A stretch of DNA of 64,000 nt, taken from positions 6,882,001 to 6,946,000 of the forward strand of contig OZ245894.1 of NCBI GenBank assembly GCA_965229635.1, read 5' to 3'. The notes beneath the pieces were generated by a model, which did no database searches, was not told where the DNA came from, and worked only from the letters and a program-made list of their open reading frames with translations. Below, piece by piece: positions 1 through 7,841 of the stretch (positions are counted from its first letter, which is position 1; the number at the start of each line of letters is the position of its first letter). The DNA comes from BQJU01 sp965229635. Its GTDB lineage: Bacteria > Bacteroidota > Bacteroidia > Chitinophagales > Saprospiraceae. Made by a program: the position numbers and the translations under genes.

Positions 1-2216
1 GAAACTTCAGAGGAGGCCAGCCGTTTTACTTCACGGTATACCCGCTCACTAGCTGACAACTTAAAGGCATTCTCGTCGTGCATTTTTACCTTCCACTTCC
101 GAAATTCCGACACCAGCCTTTTGATTTCCCGAATGCTCAGGTTGCCATTGCTGATGAAATGATCCAAATCCTGGTTGACCACAAATTGAACGGCATTTAA
201 ATAAGCCGGTGGCACCGGAATTTCACTCTGGGCAACCCCAGTCATCAATTGGTAATTGTCGTTATAAATTTCACGGAAAGCACTCTCCACCAGCGTAAAA
301 CTCTTCTGCGTAATTTCTTTGAGAATCTTGCGCTTTTCGTCTTTAAACAGGTGCCAGATCGTGTATTTCTCCGGGCCAAAATATTCCTGCATCAAACCGA
401 TGACCTGCCCCAAGTCAGGCGTGTTGAAGGCAGTGGTAATCTTCTCCGACATTTCATTGAAGGTCTTGGCATCCATATCCAGTGAAATATTGCCAATGAT
501 GTTGTGTTGGCCCAAATAGAGGGCAGCAAAGCTGAAATGTTTTTTGGATGTGGTAATCTTCGACTGTACAGTGGTACGGCCCAGTGATAGCTTTTGTGTA
601 CCCGCATCAAGGCGGTCGAAATGCTCACTACGGGCGGTATAGTTAAAAAATTCCAGTTTCTCCGGATACTCCTCAAACAAGGAGGACGCCGCATAATGCA
701 TCGCCACGCGTACCAGGTCTACCTTTTGTGGAACAACATTATTTTGATAACTCACGGCACCATTTTTATGCACATTACTGGGCGCCTTCTCCAGGAGCTT
801 CACAAATTTTGGATGCAAATCTACTCCACTCACCTGCTGCGCGTAATGGATCGCGCGATTGGCGTATTGCAAAATTTGATTGGTTTCCAACCCGGAAATT
901 TCGTCAAAAAACCACCCACAACTGGTAAACATGAGCATGGCCTGCCGTTGCATTTCCATCAGCCGAAACAATTGAATGCGCTCCGTTTCGCTCAGCTTCT
1001 TCTTACTGTGTTGTGTGATAAAGTGCTCCACAACCTGAGTATTACGTTTCAACAGCACCTGAATGTATTCATTCCGCGCTACCCAGATATCTTTGAGTAA
1101 CACCGAAGCCTCCTTCTCATAAATAGGAATGAGTTGATCACGCAGCCAGTTGAGGGTATCGCGTAGCGGGCCTCTCCATTCCTGGTTCCATTCAGGGCGG
1201 CCACCGGTACTACAGCCACAATTCGAGCGCCAGCGTTCTACGCCATGCACGCAGCTCCAGGAACTGTTTTCGTGAATCTGTACTTCGTAGGTTGGTGGAA
1301 ACATTTCCAGGTATTCCCCATAATTTGTAAGGCTGACCGATGGATGATCTTCAATTGAGTTTAGACAATCCGCAAGTGCCATCTCTCCTTTTTTGTGGTG
1401 GTGCCCGTAGCTTTCTCCATCAGTGGCAATATGCACAAGGTGTGGTTCATCACTGCCGTCATGAGAATCGATAAGGCGTTGAGCAAAGTGCTTGCCGTTG
1501 TTTAGCAATCCTTCAAAGGCTACTCCCTGTGCCACGCCACCGTGATAGAAGAAGATGGTAATCTCCTTACCGGAAGGTAGCTTGCACAAATAGGGACGTC
1601 GAGGGTCTACACTGGCATGGGGCAATTCCTGCCAGCTTTTCTCTCCGATCTTACGCACAGCTTTGGCCTGCCTAGGTGCCATGATGGTGTATTCAATGCC
1701 GTATGCTGCGAGGACTTCTAGTGTATCGGTATTGGCAGCCGTTTCCGCCAGCCAAATTCCTTCGGGCTTTCGCCCAAAACGATACTCAAAATCCTTAATG
1801 CCCCAGATGACCTGAGTGTGCTTGTCGCGCTCATTGGCCAAAGGTAAGATCAGATGGCTGTGCACCTGGGCGATGGCCGATCCATGACCGTTAAATTGCT
1901 TCATGCTCTCCCGATCGGCCTCAAGGATGGCCTGATAAGTGCCGGGATCGGCTACTTCCATCCACGAGAGCAGTGTAGGGCCAAAATTGAAACTGATCTT
2001 GGCGTAATTGTTGACAATATTGGTAATAAAACCGGTATCATCCAGCATGCGTGCCCGGGCATTAGGGGCATAACATTCAAAGTTGATCCGGTCGTTCCAA
2101 TCGTGAAACGGAGCTGCCGAATCCTGAGATTCTACGACCTCCAACCAAGCATTTTCCCGTGGCGGTTGGTAATAGTGGCCGTGGATGCATATATATTTTT
2201 TATGGTCGCCCTGCAT
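1..2216 (-). CDS. GH57-type glycosidase with DUF3536 domain (3' end outside window)
   Basis: The reading frame starts at an ATG at 2216 and stays open to base 1, giving at least 738 residues; the C-terminus lies outside the window. The N-terminus carries HGHYYQPPRENAW at about residues 12-24, the GH57 motif-1 pattern. Further in are FNFGPTLLSW, GIWLAETAANTDTL (the GxWLAE block, whose Glu is the expected nucleophile) and ATDGESYGHHHK. The second half matches my recollection of DUF3536 proteins, usually about 800 residues, so only a short tail should be missing. GH57 enzymes act on alpha-glucans (amylases, branching enzymes, 4-alpha-glucanotransferases). There is no signal peptide, so a cytoplasmic role in glycogen or maltodextrin metabolism is inferred. 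It is transcribed away from the PIG-L gene. Confidence 0.9.
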   Translation of the reverse strand, partial: MQGDHKKYICIHGHYYQPPRENAWLEVVESQDSAAPFHDWNDRINFECYAPNARARMLDDTGFITNIVNNYAKISFNFGPTLLSWMEVADPGTYQAILEADRESMKQFNGHGSAIAQVHSHLILPLANERDKHTQVIWGIKDFEYRFGRKPEGIWLAETAANTDTLEVLAAYGIEYTIMAPRQAKAVRKIGEKSWQELPHASVDPRRPYLCKLPSGKEITIFFYHGGVAQGVAFEGLLNNGKHFAQRLIDSHDGSDEPHLVHIATDGESYGHHHKKGEMALADCLNSIEDHPSVSLTNYGEYLEMFPPTYEVQIHENSSWSCVHGVERWRSNCGCSTGGRPEWNQEWRGPLRDTLNWLRDQLIPIYEKEASVLLKDIWVARNEYIQVLLKRNTQVVEHFITQHSKKKLSETERIQLFRLMEMQRQAMLMFTSCGWFFDEISGLETNQILQYANRAIHYAQQVSGVDLHPKFVKLLEKAPSNVHKNGAVSYQNNVVPQKVDLVRVAMHYAASSLFEEYPEKLEFFNYTARSEHFDRLDAGTQKLSLGRTTVQSKITTSKKHFSFAALYLGQHNIIGNISLDMDAKTFNEMSEKITTAFNTPDLGQVIGLMQEYFGPEKYTIWHLFKDEKRKILKEITQKSFTLVESAFREIYNDNYQLMTGVAQSEIPVPPAYLNAVQFVVNQDLDHFISNGNLSIREIKRLVSEFRKWKVKMHDENAFKLSASERVYREVKRLASSEV

Positions 2217-2608
2217 AGTTCAGCAATTTTTGTGTAAAGATGGATGGATTAACAGCGTCTTTATGGCTTCCCCGCTTTAAAATATCTTACCATCCATACT
2301 TTCGAAAGCACAAATTACGGAATTCTGTGGATTAGTGTAAATTATACAATTAGCAATTAACGATAACAATTTCCGTCTTTTGTTCAACCTAAACCAATCC
2401 TGGCTGTATAAAAAAGGAAACTGAGAGCTCAAAGGTTTTCCAGTTGTTCCCAAACTAGTTTTTTATTTTTGTCATAAATAAAGGTTCTTTGATAAATTTC
2501 GTGATTCAGAGTCAATCTAAAAGGCCAATCAACGCTTCTGGTAGGCGCTTGTGCTTGCCCTTTTAGCTTGACCACGGAATCTGTCAAAGAAAGTAAATCA
2601 AAAATCTT
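2217..2608. other. Divergent intergenic region with AT-rich left half and inverted-repeat right half
   Basis: These 392 bases separate the divergent GH57 and PIG-L genes. Bases 2217-2480 are AT-rich with no convincing reading frame and probably hold both promoters. Bases 2485-2600 contain the imperfect inverted repeat listed separately. An open frame on the minus strand at 2429-2710 overlaps the PIG-L start and is not supported as a gene. Confidence 0.5.
2485..2600. repeat. Imperfect inverted repeat; right arm recurs at 25.7 kb
   Basis: GTCAATCTAAAAGG at 2511-2524 faces CCTTTTAGCTTGAC at 2559-2572 (13 of 14 paired, 34-nt loop). Further out, TTCTTTGATAAA at 2486-2497 faces TGTCAAAGAA at 2582-2591. 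The right arm (2558-2600) is near-identical to 25689-25734: 18 identical bases (CCCTTTTAGCTTGACCAC), then mostly matching sequence. Each right arm also has a TTGAC-N10-GTCAA dyad. It could be a miniature mobile element, a transposon-end remnant or a shared regulatory site. Confidence 0.6.
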
Positions 2609-5131
2609 ATGCAGGTATTTACTCGTACGGTTGTTGTCCTCATATTGCTGATGGCCCACGTGGCAAGTTTTGCGCAGGCACCTAAGAAATGGACTTCCGC
2701 CGACATACACGAAGCTATTCAGAAGTTAAACTTTTTGGGGTCGGCCCTTTACGTGGCCGCCCACCCAGACGATGAAAACACGCGGCTGATCTCCTATCTG
2801 GCCAACGAATTAAAAGCCAATACGGCCTATCTTTCGCTCACCCGTGGGGATGGCGGACAAAACCTGGTTGGGTCGGAAATCAGCGAATTACTGGGTATTA
2901 TCAGGACTCAGGAGTTATTGGCCGCTCGTCGTATTGATGGTGGCAACCAGATGTTCTCACGCGCCAATGATTTTGGCTACTCCAAACACCCGGACGAGAC
3001 GTTAAAAATCTGGCAGGATGACGAAGTACTGGGCGATGTGGTCTGGGCCATCCGCAAGTGGCAGCCCGATGTAATCATCAACCGCTTCGATCACAAGTCG
3101 GCAGGCCAGACCCATGGACATCATACAGCTTCAGCCATGCTTTCCTTTGAGGCTTTTGACATGGCTAATGACAAGGACGCTTATCCAGAGCAATTAAAGT
3201 ACGTTGAAGCCTGGCAGCCGCAGCGCTTGTTTTTTAATACCTCCTGGTGGTTTTACGGAAGTCAGGAAAACTTTGAAAAGGCCGATAAATCAAATATGCT
3301 CAACGTTGATGTGGGCGTCTACTACCCGATTATGGGTAAATCCAATACCGAAATTGCTGCCGAAAGCCGCAGTATGCACAAAAGTCAGGGCTTTGGTTCT
3401 ACCGGCAGCCGGGGTATAGAGATGGAGTACCTCGAATTGTTGAAAGGGGATTTACCTCCAGAAAAAGACGACATCTTTGCGGGCATCAATACGACATGGT
3501 CCAGGGTTGAAGGCGGTGAACCTATCGGAAAAATTCTAAGCAAGGTAGAAAAGGAATTCCGCTACAACAAGCCGTACGAAAGCCTGGATGGCCTATTGGA
3601 AGCCTATCAGTTGATTCAGAAGTTGCCGAAAGGCTACTGGAAAAAGGTGAAAGAAGGTGAAATCAAGGAGGTTATCAAAGCTTGTCTGGCCCTTTTTGCG
3701 GAAGCTGTTGCCAATGACTATTCCGCTACGCCTGGTCAGGGCATCTCGGTAGACTTTGAATTTACCAACCGCTCCCCTATCGGTGTTACGCTGGAGGAAG
3801 TTCACTATCTGCCGCTTGATGTTAAAGTCACTTATGATCATATTTTGGCTAATAACCACCCCTTCACAGGAAGTCAGGAACTGCAATTGCCGAAAGAGAT
3901 TTCTTACACCAATGCCTACTGGTTGAACAAGGAGCACGATCTGGGCATGTACATTGTGGAAAACCAGCTACTGCGCGGATTGCCAGAAACACCCCGCCAG
4001 TTGAAGATAGGTTATACGCTGAAGATCAAGGGAATGTCCATTCCATTCGAGCAGGAAGTTGTCTACAAGCGTAATGACCCGGTTGACGGTGAAGTCTATC
4101 GTCCTTTTGAGATTACGCCACCGGTCTTCGCCAATCTGGCGGAAAAGGTCTACGTATTTGGTAACAATAGCCCAAAAATGATCAATGTGCTTGTGAAATC
4201 CGGTAAGGAAAATATCTCAGGCACCCTTGAATTGTGCCATGGAGATGGCTGGAAGGTAGAGCCAGAGCACTACGATTTTGAACTAAAACTAAAAGGACAG
4301 GAACAGTATTTTAGCTTTAAGCTATATCCTCCGGAAAAGCAGGATGAAAATTTTGTTTCTCCCCTGATAAAAATGGATGGTGAGACCTATACCAAGGAAC
4401 TCATTTCCATCGAATACGACCATATTCCGACACAGATGATTTTCCAAAATTCTTCCGCAAAAGTAGCGCGCATTGATCTGCAAAAGGCAGGTGATAATGT
4501 GGCTTACATTATGGGGGCAGGTGATGAGATTCCTGCCAGCCTAAGACAAATTGGATACGATGTGACCCTGTTGGAAGACCAGGAAATCAACAAAAACAAT
4601 CTGAAAAACTACGATGCGGTCATTCTCGGGGTGCGGGCTTACAACACCAATGATCGCCTGAAATTTCATCAGGAGGCACTGCTCAACTACGTCAAGGAGG
4701 GCGGCACCTTGATCGTTCAATACAATACCAATCGCGGGCTGAAAGTACCCATGGAGGAAATTGCACCTTATCAGCTAAACATCTCCCGCGATCGGGTGAC
4801 CGTGGAAGAAGCCGAAGTACGGATGCTCAAGCCAGAACATCCCGTGTTAAACTGGCCCAATAAGATTACCGAAAAGGACTTTGAAGGCTGGGTGCAGGAG
4901 CGCGGACTTTACTTCCCGGACGAATGGGACAAAGAACATTTCACCGCCATTCTTTCTGCTAATGATCCGGACGAGACACCCAAAGATGGAGGTTTCCTGG
5001 TGGCTAAATACGGCGATGGTTACTACATCTACAGCGGCTATTCGTGGTTTAGAGAATTGCCAGCCGGCGTTCCCGGGGCGTTCCGCATATTTGCCAATAT
5101 GATCTCTATCGGAAAAGAAGCCAAACCGTAA
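2609..5131 (+). CDS. Exported PIG-L/LmbE-family deacetylase
   Basis: 840 residues. The N-terminus is a signal peptide (VVVLILLMAHVASFAQA). The PIG-L zinc motif AHPDDE is at residues 51-56, and HGHH at 169-172 supplies the distal zinc histidine. Family members hydrolyse N-acetyl groups on sugars such as GlcNAc conjugates; the substrate here is unknown. The catalytic domain fills about residues 40-300. The remainder contains beta-sandwich-like sequence and a C-terminal class-I-glutamine-amidotransferase-like stretch (YDAVILGVRAYNT and following, about residues 670-830), a fusion I recall from Bacteroidota PIG-L proteins. The protein should be periplasmic or surface-exposed. A strong terminator follows. 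The start was chosen because the signal peptide begins directly at this ATG. Confidence 0.92.
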   Translation: MQVFTRTVVVLILLMAHVASFAQAPKKWTSADIHEAIQKLNFLGSALYVAAHPDDENTRLISYLANELKANTAYLSLTRGDGGQNLVGSEISELLGIIRTQELLAARRIDGGNQMFSRANDFGYSKHPDETLKIWQDDEVLGDVVWAIRKWQPDVIINRFDHKSAGQTHGHHTASAMLSFEAFDMANDKDAYPEQLKYVEAWQPQRLFFNTSWWFYGSQENFEKADKSNMLNVDVGVYYPIMGKSNTEIAAESRSMHKSQGFGSTGSRGIEMEYLELLKGDLPPEKDDIFAGINTTWSRVEGGEPIGKILSKVEKEFRYNKPYESLDGLLEAYQLIQKLPKGYWKKVKEGEIKEVIKACLALFAEAVANDYSATPGQGISVDFEFTNRSPIGVTLEEVHYLPLDVKVTYDHILANNHPFTGSQELQLPKEISYTNAYWLNKEHDLGMYIVENQLLRGLPETPRQLKIGYTLKIKGMSIPFEQEVVYKRNDPVDGEVYRPFEITPPVFANLAEKVYVFGNNSPKMINVLVKSGKENISGTLELCHGDGWKVEPEHYDFELKLKGQEQYFSFKLYPPEKQDENFVSPLIKMDGETYTKELISIEYDHIPTQMIFQNSSAKVARIDLQKAGDNVAYIMGAGDEIPASLRQIGYDVTLLEDQEINKNNLKNYDAVILGVRAYNTNDRLKFHQEALLNYVKEGGTLIVQYNTNRGLKVPMEEIAPYQLNISRDRVTVEEAEVRMLKPEHPVLNWPNKITEKDFEGWVQERGLYFPDEWDKEHFTAILSANDPDETPKDGGFLVAKYGDGYYIYSGYSWFRELPAGVPGAFRIFANMISIGKEAKP

Positions 5132-5161
5132 GGTAATGCGACCGCGCTGCGGTCGTCATAG

Positions 5162-5208
5162 AGCGGCACATATTGACCTGAATTCAGATCAAAATGTGCC
5201 GCTTTTTA
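5162..5208 (+). terminator. Rho-independent terminator after the PIG-L gene
   Basis: AGCGGCACAT at 5162-5171 pairs perfectly with ATGTGCCGCT at 5194-5203. The loop contains the further small dyad CTGAATTCAG. The 3' arm runs into a T-rich tract. Confidence 0.9.
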
Positions 5209-5248
5209 TTTATTGGTCAAGGGACTTGGGATTAATAAGTGTCCGATT

Positions 5249-5381
5249 AGGGTAGTGATTTTGGTTCTAGCCTACTCCTCCGCTAAAGCTTCGGCGGCAC
5301 GCGGAAGGCGAAAGTTCCCGCCCCTGGCCAAAGCTAAGGGAGGCGGTTCTTTAACAACGGCTAGAGCCAAAATCACTCCTA
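5249..5381. repeat. 133-bp inverted-repeat element (MITE-like)
   Basis: AGTGATTTTGGTTCTAGCC at 5254-5272 is the reverse complement of GGCTAGAGCCAAAATCACT at 5359-5377 with one mismatch. TAGG/CCTA flanks extend the pairing. The core is GC-rich (around 5280-5345) and contains a smaller CCGC...GCGG hairpin, in contrast to the AT-rich surroundings. A short open frame runs through it but has no family resemblance. Arm length and total size fit a miniature inverted-repeat transposable element, though a long structured RNA or intrinsic palindrome is also possible. Confidence 0.7.
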
Positions 5382-5411
5382 GAAAAGTGGACAACTATTT
5401 ACCCTTCATCG

Positions 5412-6125
5412 CTAAAGATTCCACAAATAGCTGACCTCCAGGCCGAAGCTGTACGGCCTTAATTCACGGGAAGTATTAAAGGGAATACCGTCCAGCTCCT
5501 GAAGATTGGAATAATTCGTCAGTGCTACCCGGAGTACCGGAGCCACACTCAACTGTCCGCTTTTAGTCAAGAAGTTGATTTGCGGCCCAATCAGACCGTC
5601 CAGGGAATATTTGGTTAGGGAACTATGATACCGGTCAAGGTCATCTGAGTTTGTGCTGAGGTTGGCATTGGCAGAAAACCCTGCAGCCAGAGATAATCTA
5701 ATTTTTCCAGGCACGAGATCTTCGAGGTGGTACTGTAGTTGTACCGGTATGGAAATTGTATTAAAACTCCTGTTGTTGTCGATCTCCTCTACATGCGGCA
5801 AAAGAATAAAGGGGCCGTCGTCCAAAAACTGGCCGTCAAAAAAGATGAGGTCATCATTTTGATCATCCCGATATTTATAGCGCCCGAATTGCAGCCCTGA
5901 TCGAATACTCAGACGTGGAGATATCAGAAATTCTGCGCTGAGTCCCAGTTGAGTAAAACTTCCCGGCTCGTAACCTTCTACATTTACGTGCCACTCATAG
6001 GCATCACTAAGCAATAGGTAAGCATACTGGGCGGACATACCGATCCGAACAGAAGACTGTTGGGCCATAGTCAGATTTGCGAAAAGGAATACGAAAAGGC
6101 AACTGAATAGTATTTTTCTGGTCAT
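5412..6125 (-). CDS. Outer-membrane beta-barrel protein (third of three tandem paralogues)
   Basis: 237 residues with a clear signal peptide (MTRKILFSCLFVFLFANLTMAQQ). The mature part alternates polar and hydrophobic residues as in an eight-stranded barrel and ends in an aromatic-rich strand (SYLWNL). It shares with the two upstream genes the blocks YEPGSFTQLG, SIPVQLQYHLEDLVPGKI and LRPYSFGLEVSYLWNL. It is the last gene of a minus-strand operon, 13 bases after its neighbour. Such small barrels are usually structural or adhesion-related; no specific ligand can be read from the sequence. Confidence 0.85.
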   Translation of the reverse strand: MTRKILFSCLFVFLFANLTMAQQSSVRIGMSAQYAYLLLSDAYEWHVNVEGYEPGSFTQLGLSAEFLISPRLSIRSGLQFGRYKYRDDQNDDLIFFDGQFLDDGPFILLPHVEEIDNNRSFNTISIPVQLQYHLEDLVPGKIRLSLAAGFSANANLSTNSDDLDRYHSSLTKYSLDGLIGPQINFLTKSGQLSVAPVLRVALTNYSNLQELDGIPFNTSRELRPYSFGLEVSYLWNL

Positions 6126-6138
6126 GCTGCATTAGGAT

Positions 6139-6837
6139 TTAAAAGTTCCACAAATACCCCGCGCGCAAGGACATACTATAAGGACGCAGGCTAGGTTGTT
6201 CACTCACCTCAAATTTTGAATCGGCGGCGTAGTTACTCAGTGCCATTCGAAACACAGGACCTAAAGTTAGGGTTCCCCATTTGCTATTCCAATGCAAAGC
6301 TGCTCCGAGTTGGCCATCAAAACTCATTGGACGAAGACTTTCTTCAAAGGAAGAAGTAAATTCCTCTCCCTCCTTTCCATTGAGCATCACATTCGTGACC
6401 AGCCCTGAATGAACGGCCAGGTGCAACTTTCCGGGAATGAGGTCGTCAAGGTGGTAAGTCAGCAGTAGTGGAATATTTATGGCATTAAAAGTCCGTTCCA
6501 CCTGTTCATCTACCGGAAGGCATCCAAAACAACAAATTATCATGCCATCGTGAATTCCCGGTATCCCAAACCGCTGTTCGGTATATTGATATCGGGCATA
6601 CTTGAGTCCAGATTGCACGCCTATCCGGCCAGTGCTTCTCCATTCCAAATCCAGGCCCACCTGCTGAAAAGTACCCGGCAAAAAATCTTCGACATCTCCA
6701 AACCAGTCGTAAGCTTCTCTTAAAGATTGATGGCCATATTCGGCGCTGACACCAATGGAAAAGCCAGTGTAGTTTTGGGCGAAAGCTAATTGTGTAGCAA
6801 GAAGTGCACAGCAGAAGAGTAGTCGTTTTTTCATCAC
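6139..6837 (-). CDS. Outer-membrane beta-barrel protein (second of three tandem paralogues)
   Basis: 232 residues with signal peptide LLFCCALLATQLAFAQ. It has the family blocks NAINIPLLLTYHLDDLIPGKL and LRPYSMSLRAGYLWNF. It differs from its neighbours by a cysteine cluster (MIICCFGCL) in one external-loop position, where the other two have acidic or proline-rich loops. Loop divergence over a conserved barrel is typical of duplicated surface proteins. The start lies 9 bases downstream of the preceding gene's stop, so the three genes are probably co-transcribed. Confidence 0.83.
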   Translation of the reverse strand: MMKKRLLFCCALLATQLAFAQNYTGFSIGVSAEYGHQSLREAYDWFGDVEDFLPGTFQQVGLDLEWRSTGRIGVQSGLKYARYQYTEQRFGIPGIHDGMIICCFGCLPVDEQVERTFNAINIPLLLTYHLDDLIPGKLHLAVHSGLVTNVMLNGKEGEEFTSSFEESLRPMSFDGQLGAALHWNSKWGTLTLGPVFRMALSNYAADSKFEVSEQPSLRPYSMSLRAGYLWNF

Positions 6838-6846
6838 AAATTGAGT

Positions 6847-7545
6847 TTAAAGGTTCCAGGAATAACCGGCTTGCAGGCCAATGCTATAAGGACGTAAGGT
6901 GGCCGTTTGACCAGTTCTGAATTCATTCAAATTTGAATAATTGGTTAGTGCCATACGAAGAACCGGCGCGAGATGCCACCGGCCGGAGCGGGTGTAAAAT
7001 TGCACCTCGGGCCCGATTTGTCCATCGAGAGCGAGTTTTCTGTGTGAATTTCTGAAAAGGTCCAATTCGTCTGCTTGTTCTACATCAATACTATTGGTCC
7101 CGGTCAGGCCGACAGCCAGTGAAAGACCTATCTTTCCCGGCACAAGATCCTCCAAATGGTAACGGATCAACAGCGGCACACCAACAGACTGGATTTGCCG
7201 ATTTTGGTTCACCACGGGGATCACGTCAATGGGCAAGAAAGAAGAAATCGGAGATACGGTAGTGATCATAGGACTGAATTCATCCCCGGTATCCTTATAG
7301 CGGTAATCACAAAATTGGATGCCCGTTTGCACACTCCATTGTTTGGAAATTCGAAAATCGATCCGGGTGCCAATTTGGGCGAAAGTGCCCGGTTCGTAGC
7401 CGGTCACGCCGAAGGCCCATTCGTGGGGTTCGGTCAGCAGCAGATAAGACAGCTGGCCTTCAAATCCGAGGCTGATCTTTGAATTTTGGGCGAAAGCCAA
7501 ATTCAGAGAAAACATAACAGCAAACAGGAGTAGTGCTCTTTTCAT
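6847..7545 (-). CDS. Outer-membrane beta-barrel protein (first of three tandem paralogues)
   Basis: 232 residues with signal peptide LLLFAVMFSLNLAFAQ. It has YEPGTFAQIG, SVGVPLLIRYHLEDLVPGKI and LRPYSIGLQAGYSWNL, closely matching the 5412-6125 gene. It is the promoter-proximal member of the three-gene operon. The promoter should lie in 7546-7680, shared with the divergent small membrane protein and symporter. The function is unknown beyond a predicted barrel in the outer membrane. Confidence 0.85.
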   Translation of the reverse strand: MKRALLLFAVMFSLNLAFAQNSKISLGFEGQLSYLLLTEPHEWAFGVTGYEPGTFAQIGTRIDFRISKQWSVQTGIQFCDYRYKDTGDEFSPMITTVSPISSFLPIDVIPVVNQNRQIQSVGVPLLIRYHLEDLVPGKIGLSLAVGLTGTNSIDVEQADELDLFRNSHRKLALDGQIGPEVQFYTRSGRWHLAPVLRMALTNYSNLNEFRTGQTATLRPYSIGLQAGYSWNL

Positions 7546-7688
7546 AACGTTGGTGCTTCAATTTTTTAGATAGACCGTCCGTCCGGTAAAATGGGTTGGG
7601 TGGTTCCCGAAATTTTGTCATAACAGTTAATAACTGTTAAAAAAGCGGTAATCCTCCCCGCAAATCCTATTTTTACAAAAAAGCATCG

Positions 7689-7820
7689 ATGACAACACCT
7701 ACTGAGGAAAACGACCATCCTCCGATCTTCAAGACCTGGAATCATATGTATGCCTTCGTGCTTATCATGCATGCCATCATCATTACCTTGTTTTATATCT
7801 TTACCAGAACTTACTCTTAA
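7689..7820 (+). CDS. Small single-pass membrane protein upstream of symporter
   Basis: 43 residues. It starts MTTPTEENDHPPIFKTWNHM and continues with one hydrophobic helix (YAFVLIMHAIIITLFYIF) and a short basic end. It stops 21 bases before the symporter start, in the same direction, which suggests one transcript and perhaps an accessory role for the transporter. The frame is clean, and the helix is bounded by charged and proline-rich residues as in real small membrane proteins. I do not recognise a named family. Confidence 0.7.
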   Translation: MTTPTEENDHPPIFKTWNHMYAFVLIMHAIIITLFYIFTRTYS

Positions 7821-7841
7821 TCGAAACACCGAAACACGTCC

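Noticed and set aside
594..1100. 168-codon open frame on the plus strand
   Set aside because: Antisense to the GH57/DUF3536 gene, whose catalytic motifs fix the real frame.
2429..2710. 93-codon open frame on the minus strand
   Set aside because: It overlaps the PIG-L signal peptide and runs through the inverted repeat; no domain or start signal.
5213..5434. 73-codon open frame on the plus strand
   Set aside because: It is the translation of the 133-bp inverted-repeat element; composition is not protein-like.
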